Assembly: GCA_034769895.1 (NCBI GenBank)
Contig: CM068372.1
Location: 380,379,910-380,443,909, forward strand
Direction of reading: 5' to 3'
DNA: 64,000 nt
From: Magicicada septendecula
Taxonomy: Eukaryota > Arthropoda > Insecta > Hemiptera > Cicadidae
The position numbers and the translations under genes were made by a program. The first letter of the stretch is position 1, and each line of letters opens with the position of its first letter. This document shows, one piece after another, positions 10,498 through 20,284 of the stretch. Below the pieces are notes generated by a model. The model was not told the origin of the DNA. It worked only from the letters and a program-made list of their open reading frames with translations, and made no database searches.

Positions 10498-10840
10498 TAG
10501 CACTACAGCCCAAAGTCTCCTGACCACTGCCATCTCAGTGTAACCCCACACATTTTCCTGAGATCTTCTAACACCTCTCCCAACCATCGTATCCTAGGTC
10601 GGGGCCTCTTTCTGCCTTTATAGACCTGCGCCCTCAGAATTTTCTGTGGTTTACGCTGATCATCCATCCGCTCTAGGTGACCTAACCATTGTAATCGTTG
10701 AGTCTATAAATTTTACAATGCCTTCCTGATTCAATAGCTCATTTACCTACTGGTTACTTCCGATTTTCCGTTCATCGTCTTCTTTAACCTAGCCATAAAC
10801 GCATCTTAAGATCTTTCTTTCAAACCTTCTCTGCGGTAAC
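10498..10840 (-). pseudogene. LINE (RTE-like) C-terminal fragment with (GAA)n tail
   Basis: Minus-strand frames give [18 protein letters not shown] and [13 protein letters not shown], the usual LINE ORF2 end of the type RLQW-GH-RM followed by a Lys/Arg-rich GRP-RW motif. An upstream piece reads FERKILRC. The frames are broken by shifts and stops. The ORF end runs straight into the (GAA)n tract, which is then read as a long Glu run. The fragment is 5'-truncated. RTE/BovB-like is most likely. Confidence 0.6.
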
Positions 10841-11070
10841 AATGGAGTGGGGACTACACAACAGTAGACATTACAATGTCTACGTTCTACGCTGAACGGG
10901 TGATGTAAGGAGCTTACCCTGGCTAACTCTACTGTTTAGACGGCAAAAACGGAGCAGTTGTTATTGTACGTGTATGTGTTCTGTTCAATTTGTGTGTAGA
11001 GTACGCGATGAAGGAGTTCATGGGATAATAAAAGTGGGATAATAATTAATGGCATATGTTGCAAAACCAT

Positions 11071-11245
11071 CCGTTTTGCAGACGGCGTTGGGATTTTGGG
11101 AAACAAAGAGGAGAGAGTACAGAATGCACTTCACCGAGAGAACACAATCCTGAAAGATAAATGCGACATGACGACAAATAACGACAAAACAAAAGTCATG
11201 AAACGTACCAAAAAAGAAAACAAAAGGCTGAGACTTTTATGAACG
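11071..11245 (+). pseudogene. LINE reverse-transcriptase fragment (FADD region)
   Basis: A + frame reads IRFADGVGILGNKEE, then about 20 residues, then NDKTKVM. This is the RT motif C region of RTE-type LINEs (FADD-..I followed by N..KTKVM), with the second catalytic Asp replaced by Gly. It is under 60 codons and clearly a relic. It lies in opposite orientation to the LINE pieces on both sides. Confidence 0.55.
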
Positions 11246-11273
11246 ATAGGAAGCCACAACAAATGATTATTTA

Positions 11274-11890
11274 TTATTCCGGCTGTACAATTTTTACACA
11301 TTTTCCGGAACCAAAGATTACAGAAGTGACTGAATTCTCACCTTCCACTGCTGCTTGTCCACCCAAAGATTTTCGTAAATCTCTCGTTCCCTCAATGTAA
11401 TCTGAATTTCTTCTATCCAGGTAATAGGTGGTCTTCCTCTTTTCTTTCTTCTTGTAGGGTCCATTCCATAACTCTCCTTGGCAATCTTTCCTGTGCATTC
11501 TTTTTGTGTGTCCATACTATTGTAATGTTTTTGTTTGGATAAAATCAACAATTGCATTTTTGATAAAATCAACAATTCTCTCCTTAATGACTTCATTTCT
11601 AAATTTCTCACGTCTGGACACTCTTGCCGAACGTCTCCAAAAGTCCATCTCTGCTGTCGTTAATGCTGTTCTTGTATGCTTATTAGTTGTCCAAACTTCT
11701 GAGCCGTAAGTCATGATATTCAACAATGGTTTTAAATACTTTGGGTTTAGTTTTTGCTGTAATTTGCTTATCCAACAGGATTCTACTGTTGTTAACGTAG
11801 ATATAGCCGTATTTTCCAAATTAATTCTGGATTGTATTACTTTGTCTTGCTTTCCACTGGCCGTAATACTACAAATGATGCCTTTAAATC
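11274..11890 (-). pseudogene. RTE-like LINE, RT C-terminal and tail fragment
   Basis: The minus strand reads YLKPLLNIMTYGSEVWTTN, then AEMDFWRRSARVSRREKFRN, then RRKKRGRPPITW and a Trp-rich end. YGSE.W, the AEMDFWRRSARVSRR block and the K/R-GRPP-TW motif are typical of the thumb and C-terminus of RTE-clade ORF2 in arthropods. At least two frames are needed, so it is inactive. The N-terminal endonuclease and RT core are absent. Confidence 0.65.
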
Positions 11891-12362
11891 TTGTGTGAAC
11901 TGCATTACATCTGATGGAGGGTGCATCAGCAATGTATAAAGTAGAATTGTATAAGCAAGAAAAGCATTTTTTAAGATAAGATCCCTTTTATTACCTACAA
12001 ATGTATCCCTGGAAATCAGGAAGAAATTTATAAAAAAGTTATAGTTTCCAGCATATGGCTTTGAAACGTAGACTCTGAGGAAATTTGGGAGAGGAGCTAT
12101 GTTAAAACTTTTGAGTTTAGTGCTGGAGGAGGGCTTTAAGAATAACGTGGACTGGAAGAGCAACTAATAGAAGACGCTTTGAAAAGAGTCGATGAAAGAA
12201 CGATTCTGATGAAAACCCTTGAAGAAAGGAGAAGCAGTACGGATGGTTGGTTAACCACTATGCCATTCAAAGCAGTTCACCACATTAAGTGTTAGCATTT
12301 CTTTGTGTATTCTGTCAAAGTAAGACAATGTTTATTTCTTTTCCAAATTAAAAAGAAATCGT

Positions 12363-13295
12363 TATGGACAACCATACATGACTTCCATGTTCTAAGATTT
12401 ATGTTTGAAATCATTTACTTGAATTCGCTTCGATAATTTCTACAAAAATAAGGCCTATCCTCAAACAATTTTTACTGTTTATAGATGTTCTTGCTATTAT
12501 GGGGTAGTCGTTTAATGTAATGTTATTTTCGAGTCAAATTATCTATAAAAATTAGGTACTTTCTTCTTATAAAGAAACTGAACTACGCAGATAATCATCC
12601 TTCCTCCTCAAGCGATCCCCACCATTAATAATATTTACATTTTCATAGAGTAATACTTTTATTATATGTACTTTCTACAGTATCTTATCATTCGAAAATT
12701 AAATTTTCGTGATTTACTTGATTTTAGCACAGCAATTTTTAAAAATCACCCACTCCCCATTCAACTACCCATTCCATTTATAATGATCTCATTTACCATT
12801 TTACAGTTGATTAATATGACTTTATTTTCGGGGCACTTATTAAGTACTTTACTCTTGTTAAAACACATAACAATGCAGGTAAACTACCCCTCCCTACTAA
12901 TCGAACAACCTGGTTGCCTAGCAAACAAAATTATTTTATTTTTAACAATTACCATTGTTTGAAAATTTTAAATGAATTTGTAAGTACTTCAGTCTTTTTA
13001 AAACGTAAAACGTTGCAGGTAAATTACCCCTTCTCCTTAACCGATCCTCACAAAAATCAACAAGCCTTGAGTCCTCCACAACTCGGGCACACATGCAAGA
13101 ATTATTTGATTTTGTTTGAATTTCCGGCAGTTACCGTTCGCCAGAACATTCTACACACAGATACACAGACAGATACTTTTCGTAAAATGACTTTTCTTCA
13201 TGTTTTGAGGGTAGTTGATTAGAATCAGCCCTTGTCTCGAACTCGATTTGTTTCGTGATCACCATACTTCCATTTTCTTACGAAACATGGAAGTA
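12363..13295. repeat. dispersed repeat family M, copy A (full-length, internally duplicated)
   Basis: It begins TATGGACAACCATACATG and has CTTCCATGTTC near the left end and GAAACATGGAAG near the right, a short terminal inverted repeat. Related copies lie at 14227-14786 plus 22634-22851, 33978-34256 and 43579-44365. Blocks beginning GCAGGTAAACTACCCCT occur twice (about 12877 and 13015), an internal duplication. It has no coding capacity. A non-autonomous DNA transposon is plausible; the superfamily is unknown. Confidence 0.6.
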
Positions 13296-13609
13296 TAAGA
13301 CATAAAAAAACACTGTATATTTGCATAGATTGAGAACTTTCTAGATAATAAAAGTGTTTTAAACGTCAAAATTTCAGTTTCCATTTTTAAAATTATGGAG
13401 TTTAAATCTTACCGTGTATTACTAAGAGAACTATAAATTAAAAAAATTGTTGCAAACAATACAAATTCAACTTTTAGGTAAATACAGAAATCGACAAAAA
13501 GTAATCGCATAAAATTAAAAATACTTTGAATTATACATTGCAAGATAGAACAATGAAGATATCAAAGAAAAACTTGAAGTAAAGGACGTAAATGAAATGT
13601 TTTCAATTT
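13296..13609. other. AT-rich stretch, nothing recognised
   Basis: No gene or repeat boundary is seen. Confidence 0.45.
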
Positions 13610-13790
13610 ACAGAAGACAATAGTGGGATCATCTGCAAAGGATGACAGAGGATCGATTGCCGAAAGCGGCACTGAACTATAAAGCCATTTGTAGAAGAGA
13701 CGTGAGCCGTCCGAGGATGAGATGGATGCCGGAACAGGTTTATGTAACCTAATCCTTCAAGAGGAGAAGAAGAAGAAGATACCATTAAAG
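13610..13790 (+). pseudogene. LINE 3'-end fragment with short GAAGAAG tail
   Basis: The + strand reads QWDHLQRMTEDRLPKAALNY, RRDVSRPRMRWMP and then a stop, and ends in GAAGAAGAAGAAG. The same 3' end lies inverted at 26286-26445 and a shorter piece at 38935-39045. This is a GRD-GRPR-RW type LINE C-terminus, probably RTE-like. Confidence 0.6.
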
Positions 13791-14226
13791 ACATCTGAAA
13801 ATTAACCAAGTAAGTGTACACAGATTGATACATGTTTGCAGTGATGAAGAAAAATTTGAAAGAAGTTAGGTTATTAAATTTGTATAAGTAATGTGTACAA
13901 AATAGTTGAAATCGTTTTCTTAACTCCAGTAATTGGGTTTACACTTGACGTAACGTAGGCGGGGCAGACTGTGTTGTGTGCACAGAATTCGGATGTCAGT
14001 AACATATGGCGAATTAAGAAGTCACTCTGTTGCTGGTGCTGGTGATATCCGCTTCCGGACGGTCGGCACGTTCGCCCTACGTGACGTAAATCCCCAACAG
14101 GCCTCGCAACGAATTTAACTTGTTACCGAGAAAATAATTGTGTCTACGCTCGGACAGAATTGTGTCTCGCATTGGTTCAATGAATTGCTATAACAACAAT
14201 AACTGGCTTGCCGTTCAAAATATCGG
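13791..14226. other. no gene recognised
   Basis: A slightly GC-richer patch at 13940-14110, without an open frame or known motif. Confidence 0.4.
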
Positions 14227-14786
14227 TATGGAAACCATGTATGACATCCATGTTCTAAGATTATATTGAAAATCGTTTTCGAAATGAAATATTTTTATGG
14301 AAACTACTTCTTTCTACTTCTTTCTTCAGCCTTAGTCACAGTACTGTGGTCACTAACGTATACCCCCTCACGTTAGAGCACTCGATTTTCACTAATGATG
14401 GCAGTCGATGGCATTGTCGAAACGTTTGGTTTTGTAGAATACATTAGACCACAGACAAATACCCCGGGAAGGAATTTTAACAACAAACTACTTCTTTGTT
14501 GCCGATAACGTAGTACATATATGAAAAATTATCCCCCCTTCAACTATAATTTCATTTATAGAAAATTACCCCTACCCCTTCAACTGCCCTTTTCATTTAT
14601 AATATTTCATCTACCTTTTTACAGTACATTATTATGACCTTCTTTTCAGGATACTTTATTTATCAAAATTAAGTACTTTACTCTTGTTAAAACATAAAAT
14701 GGTGCAGGTAAACTACCGCTTGCCATTAACCAAACGTCACAAAAATCAATGGACCTTGAGTACTCTACAATTCAGGCACATATTGT
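14227..14786. repeat. family M repeat, copy B, left part
   Basis: It starts TATGGAAACCATGTATGAC and follows copies A and E until GAATTCAGGCACATAT... near 14786. There the match stops where the LTR fossil begins. The missing right part continues at 22634-22851. It contains the hammerhead-like repeat at 14325-14487. Confidence 0.6.
14325..14487 (+). repeat. short repeat H (hammerhead-like core, decayed) inside family M
   Basis: The block CAGTACTGTGG ... GGCAGTCGATGG ... TGTCGAAACG ... GGGAAGGAATTTTAACAACAA is flanked by AAACTACTTCTTT on both sides, a target-duplication-like pair. The same insert at the same place is seen in copy E (43660-43840), so it was inserted before the copies separated. 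Here the core reads CTAATGA rather than CTGATGA. Confidence 0.5.
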
Positions 14787-14999
14787 AACGTGACAGATAA
14801 ATGCATAATAATGAATGGCATTGATCATTAGAATAATAAGATTATAACATTTAAAACCGAAGAAAGCATTAAATTTTATATAAAGAATTAATTCATAGCA
14901 ACTGTGCAGAACAATCATTGTTATTAAAAAAAAAAGTATAAGTTCAAATAAAATAAGTTACTAGTGAGGAGTCATCGAAACCAGTATAATAACCCAAGG

Positions 15000-17440
15000 T
15001 TTTTTAAAATATATAACCCAGGAAGGTAAGAAGTATATAAAGAAGCAACACAGAATACGACTAAACCCACAACGAGGATAAATAAATGAAAAAGAAACCC
15101 TGAATAAGGCAAGATCCACCATAAAAGGTGATGTATTACAAGAAATCCCAAGAAACCCTATGGCATCAAGAAGAAGATGGAGAAGATACCAGTCCAAGAA
15201 GACAGAAGAAAAGAAGACACCATTGAAGAAAGAAGAAGAAGACAGCATCCTGAGGAAGAAGGAATGCTCTTATAAAAAACACCCATATCCCCATATCCAA
15301 AAATAAATAATAAAACACAAATAATAAAAGTATAACGAAATAGTCTTGAACAGTAACCACATGTACAATAAAATTAAGAAAAAAGTGTATATAGTAAGAG
15401 TTGCCAGTGAACCAAGATGAAACAATAATATAGTACCCAAGGAACAAATCTTCATTGTAACCCACAAACCAATTTATTGATGTTAATGAGACTAAACAAC
15501 CATTTAGAAATAGCATCAAAAAGTGTAAAGTGAACCAGTGCTAGTTTGGGTATTATAAAAAACAAACCTTATGTTTCATCCTTGGCATCCACAAACTGTG
15601 TATCTAATGAAATATACAACTTTAAGTGACTTATAATTTGTACCATGTGAATGAGGTAAATGTAATAATATCAAGCTATAAATCTGTTTGAAGTAACATT
15701 TCTGTAAATAATAAATAAAAACAGATTTAAATATACAGTGACAGGGTACAATTACCCAATACCATATTTAAAAGACAGTTTAAAAAAAAAACTGCATAAT
15801 CAAACTTAGTATAAGAGATAGCAAATAAGAATATAGGTATAAGGTTTTTGTGAATATAGAATAAGGATTTTAAAAATGTATTAAGTATAAGGACATTTAT
15901 TAAGTTTGGAACCACTAACATCCTAACTGTAAATATATTTATTACTTGTATTTATAGTAATAATTAAGTAAGATGTTAGATGGGAAAAAACCTCCTTTGT
16001 AGATAATATTTCTATGTTAGTAATAAGTGTTGATTGTAAAAAATGTCTGAATGGTTGAAGACAACCATCATGTGAAAATATTTCTTATTTGTTTAACCGT
16101 TTATAGTATTGAAACCAATACTAATTATTGTTATGTTTAATTAAAAAAAAATGTTTAGTTTATAATACCATGTTTAAAAATTCAGAGAGGGTATAACACA
16201 GTATGTATTGTTTGTATAAAAATTTGTAAGAAAAACTTGTTAACAAATCTAGGCAAAATGATGAAAACTAAACTTCATCAGAACAGAGAAATTACTCACT
16301 TAAATACATTTAAACTAAAGGGATTTAGATAACATAAACCAGAGATGAAGCCATATAATTACAAAAACAACTTAGAAAGATTTTGCAAAATTATAGCCAG
16401 AATTATAAATAAAAATGGAAATGACAGAACTCAAAAATTTGAAGAGGGGAGTCATATATTCCAACATAATATTTTAAAAATTAACCAATTCAAATAATTG
16501 CAAGAAATTAAGGGAATATAAACCTTTTAATAAAATATGAGATTAATAATCAGAAATATAACTTAAAAATGGCAGAATTTGCATAATGACAGGAAGTTAG
16601 TTGTGAAAATTTACCAGATACAAAATGAAAGTAAAATTACCAATTTTAGTTAAAAAACATAATAAAACGGCATTATTCGATATTAAAATACGCCGAATGA
16701 ACTGAAGGATACAATTAAGTAACATCTAGCAAATAAATTTGAATAATAACCAAAGTTTAGGCAGTTATATAATGTAATTGGAAACATGCACAGGATGCAA
16801 ATTTAGATTTGAACAATGCAAGGAATAATATTGCATTGGCTAAGATTTTAGTCGAAAGTGAAGGAAATAGAGAGTTGATTATTAGACATTGTACGGTGCA
16901 CTTGACGAGCGTATTTTAACCGAATTAACCTAACTAATAGTACCGTAATGGCGAGTCAGTGAACGACACATTTTTTGAAAATCGCGAGTGGCGAGTAAAA
17001 ACATTTTGTAACATCTACATAGTGACAGAAACTATTACCAGAGACTAAATAACATTGAACAGCACCTAACTACACCAAATAACACTATTAAACACCAGAA
17101 AACAGTATACACCATAACCATAAATTAGTGCCTGAATGACAAAAAGTGAACGGACTTATACATACACCGATATACAAAATACAACACAGAAACTTCACTC
17201 AAGACACTACACAACATCAGAAGGAAGATTTGCTGACACCAGGACGTGAATACTACAAGAAAATCTCTTATTTGGAACGTCGCATTTACGAGAGGCATTT
17301 TGACCAACTCGACGGCAGCCATTTGCAATTTCCGTTTTCACTCAATCGAACGCAGCCTTCTAGTTCCGCCAGCGATACGGTTCGACAACAAATTATTTTA
17401 TTTCAATCTCAGTTAAATATATGTACCTAGTATTAAGAAT
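15000..17440. other. AT-rich leader of the LTR fossil, no gene
   Basis: A GAAGA-rich patch (15150-15260) is followed by AT-rich DNA with T-rich minus-strand frames that are artefacts of composition. A GC-richer patch lies at 17140-17390. No domain is recognised. Confidence 0.4.
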
Positions 17441-17729
17441 TACTTGTTGTAACGTTATACTTTTTTAATATTGGCCCGATTTCTCTGACTTTAACCATAA
17501 TTAGCTGTTAAAAGAACCTGATTGAATTTTATATATCAAAAACTTGTAACTTTTCGATACCCTGAGAGTCGATTTTATAATCGACAAGAGTCTTATAATC
17601 AATTATCCAATAAAACATTTATACTTTTCATACCAAAATAGTTCTTTCTTTATTAAAACGTAACAATTTATAATTAATATAATTAAATAAATAATTACCT
17701 TATTTTATCCACTAAGTGATCTTCTTTTT

Positions 17730-17781
17730 CTTTTTAATTACTACATGTTTCAGGGCTTATATCCCCATCTTCAGGTAAAAG
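17730..17781 (-). ncRNA. hammerhead-ribozyme-like motif, PLE left arm
   Basis: Mirror of the motif at 19616-19667, on the minus strand in the 3' flank of the PLE frame. The two arms are identical here. Confidence 0.45.
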
Positions 17782-17941
17782 CAAATCTACCCTATTATTA
17801 GGGTTTCGTTAAAAATTCACAACGACACAAACACATAACACACTTAAATAAATTAACATTGAACATTAAATCTGTATCGGAACACGCTACAAACGAACCA
17901 GTGCACTGGCCGAAGTCCGACTTTCAACTGATCCGTACACG

Positions 17942-18622
17942 CTATTCACGGTTTGTTTTCATAGCTGTGTCATATAGTTTATTTGATTTGAATGATAACT
18001 GTTCATTAAGTACCTGATTTTTATTTCTTCTTAAGGCCTTGTATATTTCAAATTCCTCTAAACCATCAAGTAGTTGACCCTTTTTACCTATATGTAAAGG
18101 TTCCAAATTCTCTTTAAATCCAGTGTATGTATGATTTTCGTTTATTAGATGTTGTGCGTAATGCGATACATTATTATTGGGGAACTTCTTAGGTAAATGT
18201 TCTTTAAATCTCTCGGAAAATTTTCTCCCCGTCTGGCCTATATAGATTTTATCGCATTCATTACACCGGATTCTATAAACGCCAGAACAACCCTCTAGTA
18301 ATGCTTTGGTATTAGGCTTAAGTATATTTGTTAATTTGTTCGTGGTCCTGAATGAGACAATAATCCCTAGCTTTTTTAATTCATTATGTAGTGTATTAGG
18401 TAGTATGTTTGTATATCTAGCAGAAACATATTGGGTTTTATCTTTAACTTTGTCCAATCGTTTTAATTTATTAGCGTGTTTATATATTATTTTATCAATG
18501 ATTTTACTATTGTAACCATTCACTATCGCTATATGTTTTATTATATTAATTTCATCGTTATAGTCTTCTATGTCCATCGGTATATTTGTCAATCTATGTG
18601 CCAGTGCGTTAAAAGTTGCCAT
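17942..18622 (-). CDS. PLE C-terminal protein with GIY-YIG endonuclease (left arm)
   Basis: A 226-residue open frame without breaks. Residues 1-105 (HRLTNIPMDIEDY, IAIVNGYNSK, VSFRTTNKL) match the linker that follows the RT in Penelope-like proteins. The GIY-YIG nuclease domain covers about 112-210: GVY at 114-116, C120 and C123 of the PLE-type Cys pair, YIG at 127-129, Arg138 in SERFKEH, His154, Glu190 and Asn206. In intact elements this domain nicks DNA for target-primed reverse transcription. The RT itself is missing because the copy is cut off about 70 bp upstream of the first Met, so the frame is a remnant rather than a working gene. It differs from the right-arm copy by Gly for Asp at 111 and Gly for Ala at 187. 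Confidence 0.85.
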   Translation of the reverse strand: MATFNALAHRLTNIPMDIEDYNDEINIIKHIAIVNGYNSKIIDKIIYKHANKLKRLDKVKDKTQYVSARYTNILPNTLHNELKKLGIIVSFRTTNKLTNILKPNTKALLEGCSGVYRIRCNECDKIYIGQTGRKFSERFKEHLPKKFPNNNVSHYAQHLINENHTYTGFKENLEPLHIGKKGQLLDGLEEFEIYKALRRNKNQVLNEQLSFKSNKLYDTAMKTNRE

Positions 18623-18774
18623 TTTATGTGTATAAGGATGATTGGAACTAGCATGTATGGCTATATCAGTTGTTGTTGGCTTTCTATATATAGCTTAGCT
18701 TTAAAATATATAGAAAGCCAACAACAACTGATATAGCCATACATGCTAGTTCCAATCATCCTTATACACATAAA

Positions 18775-19455
18775 ATGGCAACTTTTAACGCACTGGCACA
18801 TAGATTGACAAATATACCGATGGACATAGAAGACTATAACGATGAAATTAATATAATAAAACATATAGCGATAGTGAATGGTTACAATAGTAAAATCATT
18901 GATAAAATAATATATAAACACGCTAATAAATTAAAACGATTGGACAAAGTTAAAGATAAAACCCAATATGTTTCTGCTAGATATACAAACATACTACCTA
19001 ATACACTACATAATGAATTAAAAAAGCTAGGGATTATTGTCTCATTCAGGACCACGAACAAATTAACAAATATACTTAAGCCTAATACCAAAGCATTACT
19101 AGAGGATTGTTCTGGCGTTTATAGAATCCGGTGTAATGAATGCGATAAAATCTATATAGGCCAGACGGGGAGAAAATTTTCCGAGAGATTTAAAGAACAT
19201 TTACCTAAGAAGTTCCCCAATAATAATGTATCGCATTACGCACAACATCTAATAAACGAAAATCACACATACACTGGATTTAAAGAGAATTTGGAACCTT
19301 TACATATAGGTAAAAAGGGTCAACTACTTGATGCTTTAGAGGAATTTGAAATATACAAGGCCTTAAGAAGAAATAAAAATCAGGTACTTAATGAACAGTT
19401 ATCATTCAAATCAAATAAACTATATGACACAGCTATGAAAACAAACCGTGAATAG
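18775..19455 (+). CDS. PLE C-terminal protein with GIY-YIG endonuclease (right arm)
   Basis: Mirror copy of the minus-strand frame at 17942-18622 and again open for 226 residues. It has the same domains: RT-downstream linker, then GIY-YIG with GVY, YIG, Arg138, Glu190 and Asn206. Asp111 and Ala187 differ from the left copy. Conserved PLE proteins more often have an acidic or polar residue before the CSGVY block, so the Asp may be ancestral, but this is a guess. The start at 18775 is the first Met after the palindrome centre; the natural protein would begin far upstream with the RT domain. Nothing suggests host use. Confidence 0.85.
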   Translation: MATFNALAHRLTNIPMDIEDYNDEINIIKHIAIVNGYNSKIIDKIIYKHANKLKRLDKVKDKTQYVSARYTNILPNTLHNELKKLGIIVSFRTTNKLTNILKPNTKALLEDCSGVYRIRCNECDKIYIGQTGRKFSERFKEHLPKKFPNNNVSHYAQHLINENHTYTGFKENLEPLHIGKKGQLLDALEEFEIYKALRRNKNQVLNEQLSFKSNKLYDTAMKTNRE

Positions 19456-19615
19456 CGTGTACGGATCAGTTGAAAGTCGGACTTCGGCCAGTGCACTGGT
19501 TCGTTTGTAGCGTGTTCCGATACAGATTTAATGTTCAATGTTAATTTATTTAAGTGTGTTATGTGTTTGTGTCGTTGTGAATTTTTAACGAAACCCTAAT
19601 AATAGGGTAGATTTG

Positions 19616-19667
19616 CTTTTACCTGAAGATGGGGATATAAGCCCTGAAACATGTAGTAATTAAAAAG
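19616..19667 (+). ncRNA. hammerhead-ribozyme-like motif, PLE right arm
   Basis: Read 5' to 3': helix I strand CTTTTA (19616-19621), core CTGAAGA (19623-19629), one extra T, helix II GGGG/CCCT (19631-19634 with 19642-19645), GAAA (19646-19649), a 2-bp helix III (AC with GT, loop ATGTA) and the cleavage triplet GTA ending at 19658. The helix I partner TAAAAAG is at 19661-19667. Hammerhead ribozymes with a very short helix III are reported from Penelope-like elements. The extra base between the core and helix II departs from the textbook fold, so activity is not certain. Confidence 0.45.
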
Positions 19668-20219
19668 AAAAAGAAGATCACTTAGTGGATAAAATAAGGT
19701 AATTATTTATTTAATCATATACAGTGATCTGGAGACCAACGGTAACTATGTAAATTAATATAATTTAAACGATAAACTACAAGAATTTCACCACATCAGA
19801 AGGAAGATAACGTCCAAAACGAAAAGTAAACAAATATCGATTGTCCCTGAAGAAAATCTTATAAGTGGTTGGAGTTTATTGAAAATACAAGAACATTAAT
19901 AAAATTTCCTAGAGAAGTGAGACACGTTTCCAAACTTTATGAAACACAATTAATTAATTGTTCTTAATTAATTAATCTATAAAATTTTTTTTTATTATAA
20001 ATTTTTTTATTTCAAACACAATTTTTATTCTTTCCACAAACATTTTTAAAAAACATTTTTGTAACACTACTCCTATACAGATTTAACACTATATAACAGG
20101 TGTCGTTACAATTGGACTCGGTCAACAGTGAAACTAAAGGAAGAGTTTCAGACCAGGAAGACTTGAGAACCACACCAAGTATTCAGCAGTAAACACTAGT
20201 ATAGAGTTTATTTTACAAA

Positions 20220-20238
20220 TTGGCGCACAACTGAGGGG
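20220..20238 (+). other. primer-binding-site-like sequence of the LTR fossil
   Basis: TGGCGCACAACTGAGGGGC resembles the Lys-tRNA-type primer site of gypsy-like elements (TGGCGCCCAAC plus GGGGC). It lies just upstream of the gag-like region and after a TTTTACA that could be an LTR end. Confidence 0.4.
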
Positions 20239-20284
20239 CTTTAATTAGCGATTGAAAGGCCACTACAATCTGCCCAATCACTAA

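Larger units (their letters stand above)
17682..19715. mobile_element. head-to-head pair of Penelope-like element 3' halves (2-kb palindrome)
   Basis: The arms 17682-18691 and 18706-19715 are inverted copies of 1,010 bp around a 14-bp centre. By eye they differ at only two bases in the coding part, about 99.8% identity. Each arm runs from a 5'-truncated coding end at the centre, through a GIY-YIG frame, to a 3' flank with a hammerhead-like motif at the outside. Penelope-like elements are known to leave 5'-truncated and inverted copies, so a twin-priming-like or template-jump insertion fits. The RT core is absent from both arms. It sits inside the LTR fossil and is the youngest-looking element in the window. 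A foldback assembly artefact must be kept in mind, although the two base differences and the non-palindromic centre argue against a simple one. Confidence 0.8.

Noticed and set aside
10201-10587. Long open frames of pure Lys, Glu or Leu runs
   Set aside because: They are the (TTC)n/(GAA)n tract read in its three frames on each strand. The same holds for 26071-26412, 34951-35190 and 40330-40708.
15166-15519. Hydrophobic minus-strand frames suggesting a membrane protein
   Set aside because: They are produced by T-rich translation of an A-rich + strand. There are several overlapping frames and no family motif.
18661-18921. 86-codon frames spanning the palindrome centre
   Set aside because: Antisense shadows of the PLE frames that read across the centre.
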